Source: Podospora pseudocomata (lineage: Eukaryota > Ascomycota > Sordariomycetes > Sordariales > Podosporaceae). From it: 64,000 bases of DNA. Location of the stretch: contig NC_085889.1 of NCBI RefSeq assembly GCF_035222375.1, positions 2,728,001-2,792,000 on the forward strand, written 5' to 3'. Shown here piece by piece: positions 57,998 to 64,000 of this stretch. Both the position numbers and the translations under genes were made by a program. The notes below the pieces were generated by a model. That model searched no databases, was not told where the DNA came from, and was given only the letters and a program-made list of their open reading frames with translations. The first letter of the stretch is position 1. Every line of letters starts with the position of its first letter.

Positions 57998-58100
57998 AAG
58001 ACTTTTTAGAGATCGAGCCAGATGCATGAGTTATATTCAACATAGGTAGATAATTAAGACTATTCTGCATTTACCCAAAACAAAGCTTCAGGTCATCCAA

Positions 58101-58445
58101 TTAATCCCAGCACAAGTAAGACTTTATGTCAAGGAGGGCGGCACCTAGATACTGTGGTAAGCAGATGGGATTTGGACTCCATCTCCTGGGTGTTAACATA
58201 CGGTCCTGTTCCCAGACGGCAACTAAGACTTTTTTCTTCCAGAAGTTATAGCTTTGGTGAGAAATTCTGCCATCTCGCAAAGCTCTGCGCAGCCTGGTAT
58301 TAATTTCATTGGCATGATTATTTAGCACACGCTGCTCGTATTTTTTCTTTATCATACGAGACAGCTCCCATGATGATTTGACTGCAGTAACTAAGCCTGC
58401 TAAAGCGGCAGCTGATGCCAAGGAACTAGGAAGGTATGACGCCAT
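58101..58445 (-). CDS. small hypothetical protein with hydrophobic N-terminus
   Basis: 114 residues. MASYLPSSLASAAALAGLVTA could be a membrane helix or signal, then a basic helical region (MIKKKYEQRVLNNHANEI, RRALRDGRISHQSYNFWKKK). Not recognised. It may be a real accessory gene or a chance frame. Confidence 0.35.
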   Translation of the reverse strand: MASYLPSSLASAAALAGLVTAVKSSWELSRMIKKKYEQRVLNNHANEINTRLRRALRDGRISHQSYNFWKKKVLVAVWEQDRMLTPRRWSPNPICLPQYLGAALLDIKSYLCWD

Positions 58446-58664
58446 AAGTGCTAATTTGTTGATAGGAAGTGATAAAGAAGCTTAGGTAGGTATGTAAATA
58501 TGAAATGGAACTGTCGTTAAGACAAGCAGTATGTTGGTTTATATAACGATTCAACTAGGCCTTTACCTTGACTTGCAAATTCGGTATTCGAACTTAAGCT
58601 GGTTAATTTGGACATTTCGAAATCAAACACATTTTTTCCAAGCTGAAATTGCCAGGGGGGTAGT

Positions 58665-59889
58665 GTGGAAGAGGCAGTGTTGCTCCTAACTACACACCCC
58701 ACCCAAGTCCAAAAGGGGCAATACATTTCCCTTGACCGGGAAGAACAGCTCTACATCCAAGTCAAACACTCCGAAATCGTCAGCAGATCGTTGCAGAACT
58801 TTACCACGGTTTGCACCGTCAACACAATGCGTGGCTTTTTTGAGCTCCCCAACTTCCGCAACGACCTTACCCCGGGTCGCCTGGTAGATTCTGTTCCCTC
58901 GAATGGGGAACTCATGAACCCCCCTGATAGCTGGTGGTACGACTTGCCAGCACAAAATTCAAGCGAGCCATGGAGAGGGTCAACTTAAACCGGGATATGG
59001 GAGACCGACCACGAGGCAGTTTATAGCACCTCTGTCGCCCCAGGGCCGCTTTCCATCTCAGATCGAACCCTGGTCGGTCACAGCAGCTTTTTCCACGATG
59101 CCCGAAGACTTTCCATCTACCCCAACGCAACCTGATGGGACGCTTACCGCACAATGTGTACCGGCACAGGTGTTCCCCTCTTTGACGAGTTGTCGCTGAG
59201 GTTTCGGCGAGGCTGTCGTGAAGTGGGAGTCGACGGGAACTTCATGGACGAAAGGGAGGCCGCAAGACGAGTAGCAGACCTGTTGAGAGGATTTTTCAAT
59301 GGGTTATTTGCGGGGCCGAATATCGGAGAGATCGACACAGCCATCTCGTTTGCCAATGAAGCAGTGCTTACCATTTGGCCGCGGTCTTTGTTTTCGCCCT
59401 ATCTCGTCCGCCCTATTTACTACGCCCCCAAGGCCGAGGCAGTCAAGCCACACAGGGCTGGAGGAGTTGCAGGCATCGCCGCCATCTCGGTTTAACTTGG
59501 TCTGCAGGCCCTTGGCATCACCATCCTTCTCACTCACGCTGTACATCTACAGCTCACCCACCTGGACAGAGACTCTTGATTCGTTCACCATTATCCGCAT
59601 TGCCAATCAGCTTGGCAACGACGCGGAACCCATCAGCAAGATGCCTCCGCGGCCCATCGGCGGGGTGGAAGACAAGAACGTGCTGGAGCATCTCGGCACC
59701 GTGAACGCCATGGTTGGTGTCGCTGACCACCCGAAGGAAGTGCCAGACCCAGAAGCGGCATCTTCCGCTGGATCTGCTCGTGCCCCTGATGAAAATCTCA
59801 ACAGCGTCAACCTTGATACTGGATTCACACCCGTCTTGGCAGTCAGTGCACCAGGGGTGATCAACCGCAGAAAGGCCCGCACCTCTTGA
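58665..59889 (+). pseudogene. fungal membrane protein remnant
   Basis: Pieces in order: FTTVCTVNTMRGFFELPNFR, then CTGTGVPLFDELSLRFRRGC and REAARRVADLLRGFFNGLF, then a hydrophobic helix GGVAGIAAISV-LGLQALGITILLTH, then SSPTWTETLDSFTIIRIANQ and a disordered tail ending INRRKARTS. The order ectodomain, membrane helix, 'PTWTxTLDxF' and cytosolic tail is seen in a common fungal membrane protein group whose function I do not know. The pieces are in different frames, with a stop inside the helix, so the gene is broken. Confidence 0.5.
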
Positions 59890-60116
59890 AGAAAGAACAA
59901 AGTCTGGTTTTGTGTAATGAGTGGCTAAGGTTTGAAAGTGGCAAAAGAGTTTTGAGTGTGGTTGCTAAAAGTGCTGCTTTAGTGGATTTTGATTAATGTA
60001 CAAATCACAACAGGTAAACAAACACGAAGCTCTAAGGTAGAAAGGTGTACAGTTTTGGGAGATTGATCTCAAATGTGAATGACTCCCACCTATGGTACAT
60101 GCATCTGTCCAGGTAG

Positions 60117-60728
60117 CTACGCTGAATATGCCCTCCAATTCTTTTCCAAAGTCCTCCATCCTGTAAGATTGGCCGTGCCATAAGTGGCATCCCCCATCCC
60201 AAAGTCAACGCCGCAGATACCCCAGGCCCGTATGGTGAAGGCATATGGCGTGAAACTAGCCTGCCACTGCGAGTTGAACTGCGTAATCAATCGACGCTGA
60301 GCAAAAAGGATCAACTTCATCAAAGAGCTCTCCAGTCCGCTTAACATGCGGCCATTTAGCGACATGACTGAAGGAGGAATGCGCATCATTTTAAGGACTT
60401 GGGAAAGGTATTCCTCTCGCGTCCGGTTATCTGTCGCGTTGCCAGGGTAGTTGGCCTTCGACTCCCCAAACCAAACAAAGTCGTCGTCAGAGTCAGTGAG
60501 ATAGCTCGTCTCACAACTGGGAGCTATGACCCGAAAAAGAAAAGTCGTCTGGCTGCTGACAGGCTTCTTTGGAATGACGGCTCCATTTCGGTCGAGGATA
60601 TCAGCAATCGCCCCTCCGGATTCATAGCTGTCAGGATGCTGCGCATGCCAATCCCTCAGTGCCAGGTCCAAGTCGTTTCCGTACATGACAACTTGCTGGG
60701 ACAGACTCGGATTTGTAGCAGAATCCAT
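60117..60728 (-). CDS. hypothetical protein
   Basis: 203 residues from MDSATNPSLSQQVVMYGNDL. It ends LTGWRTLEKNWRAYSA. No known domain; slightly acidic middle (YLTDSDDDFVWFGES). It might be the 3' part of a longer gene starting near 60890, but I found no splice that joins it to the 2EXR gene upstream. Confidence 0.5.
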   Translation of the reverse strand: MDSATNPSLSQQVVMYGNDLDLALRDWHAQHPDSYESGGAIADILDRNGAVIPKKPVSSQTTFLFRVIAPSCETSYLTDSDDDFVWFGESKANYPGNATDNRTREEYLSQVLKMMRIPPSVMSLNGRMLSGLESSLMKLILFAQRRLITQFNSQWQASFTPYAFTIRAWGICGVDFGMGDATYGTANLTGWRTLEKNWRAYSA

Positions 60729-60882
60729 GTAACCGCTCGTTATCAGGCGGAGGCCGGTGTTTTTGAACTACGCCTGTCGAACTGTCCCCGGTCGACAATT
60801 CATCAAACGCCAAGGAAATGGTCATGGTCCTCCAGATTCCTGGCGACGGCATCTCGTGCTGTGGTAGCAAGTGTTGAAGGAA

Positions 60883-61647
60883 CTAACGGATGCGTCCCGC
60901 TCTATCGTGATGGCAAGTTTCGTCAAAGCTCTCTGCGACGCGAATGGGAGAGCAGTGGATATTGGCATGGAGATGCTTGATGAAAAAAGGGTTCAAGAAA
61001 GTCGCAGGGGAATAGCGATTAAGATTCGCAGATGCTAGAGGTTGTAACGAGCGAAAGATAGCATCAAATGCGTCATATGGTTCGGGATGCCAGGGTACTA
61101 CGGCCCGTGAAATGGTGGGCTGGAGCCGACGTAGACCGGAATCTTGAATGTTGGGTTGACGCAAAAACCATCGATATGCAGCCTGAGGTGTGATCAGATC
61201 TCCATTCCAAATAGACACATCTTCAAAGGCCTGACTGAGAATATCGCGTTCTGTGTCGTAGTAGACCGAGTTACTGGGATACAGGAACCCGATTGACCTG
61301 CCTCCGAGCAAGGCTTGATTGCGGAGCCAGCGCGTCGCCTCGGATCGGGCTTCGTGACAGACAAGGGGCAGTACTGAAGGTGCTCTACAGAAAACCCGCC
61401 AGGGTATCGATAGTTTATTCTCGGTCGCCGGATCTAGAATAGGTGGACGAGCGCTGGATGGTTGGCCGACGAGTCGGGCATCCAACAACGTGTCGGCGCC
61501 CGCTGTTGGCTCATGACGCGGGCTGACGTGGGCAAGTCGTGAACGATCTGGCCCAAGCCGTTCGGCAATGAGAAATTCCCTCCAGATAGCGATTCTGATC
61601 TTAGCGGGAAGTCTGGGGAAGTGGGGGAATGACTGTGAGCTTGTCAA
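60883..61647 (-). CDS. 2EXR domain protein
   Basis: 254 residues. The N-terminus FPHFPRLPAKIRIAIWREFL is the 2EXR signature (FxxLPxEIRxxIW), followed by PLVCHEARSEATRW and VYYDTERDILSQAF, also typical. Function unknown; the family is greatly expanded in sordariomycetes and often found near HET and NLR genes. The C-terminus (HDRAGRIR) may be extended by splicing. Confidence 0.8.
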   Translation of the reverse strand: MTSSQSFPHFPRLPAKIRIAIWREFLIAERLGPDRSRLAHVSPRHEPTAGADTLLDARLVGQPSSARPPILDPATENKLSIPWRVFCRAPSVLPLVCHEARSEATRWLRNQALLGGRSIGFLYPSNSVYYDTERDILSQAFEDVSIWNGDLITPQAAYRWFLRQPNIQDSGLRRLQPTISRAVVPWHPEPYDAFDAIFRSLQPLASANLNRYSPATFLNPFFIKHLHANIHCSPIRVAESFDETCHHDRAGRIR

Positions 61648-62047
61648 GATTGTGACTTCGAAATTGGCTTCGATATAATGAAGGATAGTGGTAGGGCTGA
61701 CAGGGTATTAGTCACAGTCAGTGTTCAGGCGATTCTGAGAACTTTACTCACCGGCTTTTGACATCGGATTTGTGTACCCAGGTGTGTCTCGTAAAACTTG
61801 CCAAGTAGACTGAACTATCAAAGTTGCGATGTACCGAGGTGAAAGGTAGAAGAGTGCCAGATTGTGAAAGTAAGATTCAAGTCGTCTCCCAGCCAGCAGA
61901 AACAAAGAGCAAATGATACGGATAAGAAAGTGGGAAAATGTGATGAGATAAGGTATTCGCTGCTATTGTCAGGAACAATTCACTCCGGCACTTGGAGTGC
62001 AACTGGCAGAATATTACCGGCACGTGAGGTGTATCTTATCGATTAGA
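61648..62047. other. intergenic, no gene
   Basis: 400 bases between the 2EXR start and the HET stop; nothing recognised. Confidence 0.5.
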
Positions 62048-64000
62048 TCATACAATCCTCCACACTCTAGTCTTCCCAAGATAGCCCCTGGGGGACCGCG
62101 ACCTGATACTTCCAACCTCCTCATCCACCTCTTGTATCCTGCCTGGATTCTCCTGATAGACCACCGTCCTGCTCCAGCTAGCCACCAGCCTCTCCACCCC
62201 CACCTTATCCAACGCGTGTGGACATACTTTGACAAATGTCCAGTCTTCACCATGTTGCCTCAACAACATGGCCAGCCCAGGGTAAATCTCGACCAAAACC
62301 TCCTCTCGGTCCAACCGCTTGACCTCCACCGTCTGAATGGTATCCTCGCCATCTCCCTGTCCGGTCCAGGCAAAGAAACCCCTTACTATCCTCGGCCTCA
62401 TAATTTTCATGACCTTGTTCTTGGGGTCGAACTCTAGGGCCTTGTCCTTTTGAGAAGAATATCTCGATCGGGCAGGAAAGTCAGCAGCACCTTGCAAGGC
62501 CCTTGAGTTGGGCCAAGGCACAGTCCAGTCTGCAGCCCAGGACGGCAAGCCCTTGATGGCTGGTGAAGACTTGATCAATGACAAAAAGAACCCAGGTCCG
62601 TGTCGCCGGATAAGAAGGGCCGAGTATCCTGCGTACACTTGCGCCACAGGCGTGAAATAGCTGACCTTGTCCAACTCTTCTCGACCAGCTCCCACTCCAT
62701 CCAGCCAGTGAGCAATATTGAGAACCCCAAAGATCTTGTCTCTCGGGTCTTCACACTGTCTGCCCCTTGTCTCGATTAGTAGATCCAGCAGATGCGAGCC
62801 TCGCGAGCTCCTTTCTTGGCTAGCAACGGGCTTTTGTCGTAGCAAAACAAAGACCCTGCCCACGTCGATATCCCCTTGACCTTGAGACATCAGCATGCTC
62901 AACAGATGCATAGCCCGCTCTCCAGCTGTCTCTCGATTACCGCACAACACTCGGATCCTCTTCATCTCTGGGAGGGAAGCCTCCTGCAGCACCCAGACTC
63001 TCTTGAACCACCGTCTGGAAAAGTATTCTCTCAGAACCCGGTGCAAGTCACTCGGCTCCGGCGGTCGCCTGGGTATTACCCCCATCGAGTAGACCATCCG
63101 CAGCTCCCTCAGCAACCTTTTCACCCTTTCAGAATATCCTCTTATCAGCCGACCCATCTCCTCCATTCGTACGGCGACGTCGTTGCTGACCTCTTGCAGC
63201 TTGCCGAGGACGCCTTCTGGCCGGTGAAAAAACTGAAGGGCCGACTGTGGACTAAACAGACCCCCAGATGGCACCGCTAGTTTCTCAGCATCAATATCAT
63301 TGAGCCAGTCGTACAGTCCATCTGTCTGTGGCGTTCCCTCACCGGTGTACACCACCACCTGTCTCGCCGAGACAAATATCCTCGACATGAGCTTCACCTG
63401 CTGACTCCTTTCCTCAAGATCAGCCTGGTTGATACACACAGCATCGATCCACACCGTCCTGCTTTTGCCCTTCCGCCGCAGTCGTCGCATCGCCAGCTCA
63501 CAGTTGTGGCCTATCCCAAGCTGTCGGTATATCCCCCTTTTCGCATGGAACACCAGCGAGATGTGACCCGTCTTTGCAGTCTCACCCTCCTCATCAGCCC
63601 AGGTATACGACAGCGCATCGTACGTCGGGTTCGTCCGCAGATCCACACTCCTAATCTCCCCCCTCAGCGGCGCCATGTAATCCTCCTCGGGGAAAATAGT
63701 CAACAGCCTCACCGAAGTGGGCGTGCCCAACATTTCAAAAGTATACCGCTTTGTCTCCACCAGCTCCCCCTCTTTCTTCTCCCCCCCCTTTTCCACCACA
63801 GGCCTCTCCCTCAACTTCATCCCTCCCCAAACCTGCACCCTCAACCACAGGTTCTGCACCTCCCTCGGCAAATCCACCATCTGCCTCCCCAACCTCTTCC
63901 ACTCGTTGATATCCCCTGCCCTCCGACACAGTCCCACCGCCCACCAGATCACGAGCACCACTTGCACGATGCACATGATCCATAACACCAAGATAGTGAT
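62048..64000 (-). CDS. HET-domain protein, 5' end open at window edge
   Basis: At least 642 residues in one exon. A membrane helix (MCIVQVVLVIWWAVGLCRR) comes first if the ATG at 63976 is used; the frame stays open to base 64000, so the true start may lie outside. HET domain (PF06985) blocks: NPTYDALSYTWADEEG, CELAMRRLRRKGKSRTVWID, AVCINQADLEERSQQVKLM, VVVYTGE, and later RRWFKRVWVLQEA and DPRDKIFGVL. Such proteins act in heterokaryon incompatibility and cell death after non-self recognition; the HET domain is TIR-like in fold. No NB or repeat domain here. Confidence 0.92.
   Translation of the reverse strand: MTILVLWIMCIVQVVLVIWWAVGLCRRAGDINEWKRLGRQMVDLPREVQNLWLRVQVWGGMKLRERPVVEKGGEKKEGELVETKRYTFEMLGTPTSVRLLTIFPEEDYMAPLRGEIRSVDLRTNPTYDALSYTWADEEGETAKTGHISLVFHAKRGIYRQLGIGHNCELAMRRLRRKGKSRTVWIDAVCINQADLEERSQQVKLMSRIFVSARQVVVYTGEGTPQTDGLYDWLNDIDAEKLAVPSGGLFSPQSALQFFHRPEGVLGKLQEVSNDVAVRMEEMGRLIRGYSERVKRLLRELRMVYSMGVIPRRPPEPSDLHRVLREYFSRRWFKRVWVLQEASLPEMKRIRVLCGNRETAGERAMHLLSMLMSQGQGDIDVGRVFVLLRQKPVASQERSSRGSHLLDLLIETRGRQCEDPRDKIFGVLNIAHWLDGVGAGREELDKVSYFTPVAQVYAGYSALLIRRHGPGFFLSLIKSSPAIKGLPSWAADWTVPWPNSRALQGAADFPARSRYSSQKDKALEFDPKNKVMKIMRPRIVRGFFAWTGQGDGEDTIQTVEVKRLDREEVLVEIYPGLAMLLRQHGEDWTFVKVCPHALDKVGVERLVASWSRTVVYQENPGRIQEVDEEVGSIRSRSPRGYLGKTRVWRIV

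Overview
This window is nuclear DNA of a filamentous ascomycete, most likely a sordariomycete and possibly Chaetomiaceae or other Sordariales. The evidence is: short introns of about 45-140 bases with GTRNGT donors, CTAAC-like branch points and YAG acceptors; a highly reducing polyketide synthase with a DUF341 hydrolase; HET, 2EXR and NB-ARC/TPR genes; and transposons carrying C-to-T type damage as expected from RIP. Gene models below were assembled by eye from reading frames and splice signals; where I give exon ends they keep frame.

The left part (1-43.2 kb) is mostly ordinary chromosome. In order it holds a C2H2 regulator (cut by the window edge), a stray C-terminal piece of a berberine-bridge oxidoreductase, a secreted nucleoside hydrolase, a transposon nest (solo LTR and a complete-ended 1.95 kb Fot1/Pogo element), and a divergent pair of a LovG-like hydrolase and a highly reducing PKS. 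Next come a conserved disordered protein, two adjacent complex I genes (the 23 kDa NDUFS8 subunit and the mitochondrial acyl carrier protein), a double CCCH zinc-finger protein, a 3.3 kb gene-poor stretch, a secreted tyrosinase, a small cysteine-rich secreted protein, a 7-TM rhodopsin-like protein and a YwbE-domain protein. The part closes with a nitrogen-scavenging pair and a DUF423 membrane protein. The nitrogen pair is an NCS1 permease divergent from a single polypeptide that fuses a biuret-hydrolase-like cysteine hydrolase to an allophanate-hydrolase-like amidase; GATA-factor sites lie between the two genes.

The right part (43.2-64 kb) looks like an accessory island. It has a PD-(D/E)XK-like gene with a stop where a Trp is expected, a hAT remnant, a BCS1-like fragment, an inverted duplication of an unknown membrane-protein gene, a second candidate solo LTR, several lineage-specific genes, a RING protein, a 2EXR protein and a HET-domain protein.

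The most interesting system is at 50.1-54.4 kb. Two divergent genes encode a HeLo-like membrane-targeting protein ending in a PP amyloid motif, and an NB-ARC/TPR receptor beginning with the matching PP motif. This is the architecture of the HELLP/PNT1 amyloid-signalled, necroptosis-like cell-death pair known from Chaetomium globosum. The effector reads as intact. The receptor has eight nearly identical 42-residue TPR units and one apparent frame change just before Walker B, so its present function is uncertain. No SBP-type lipase with a third PP motif was seen in the window.
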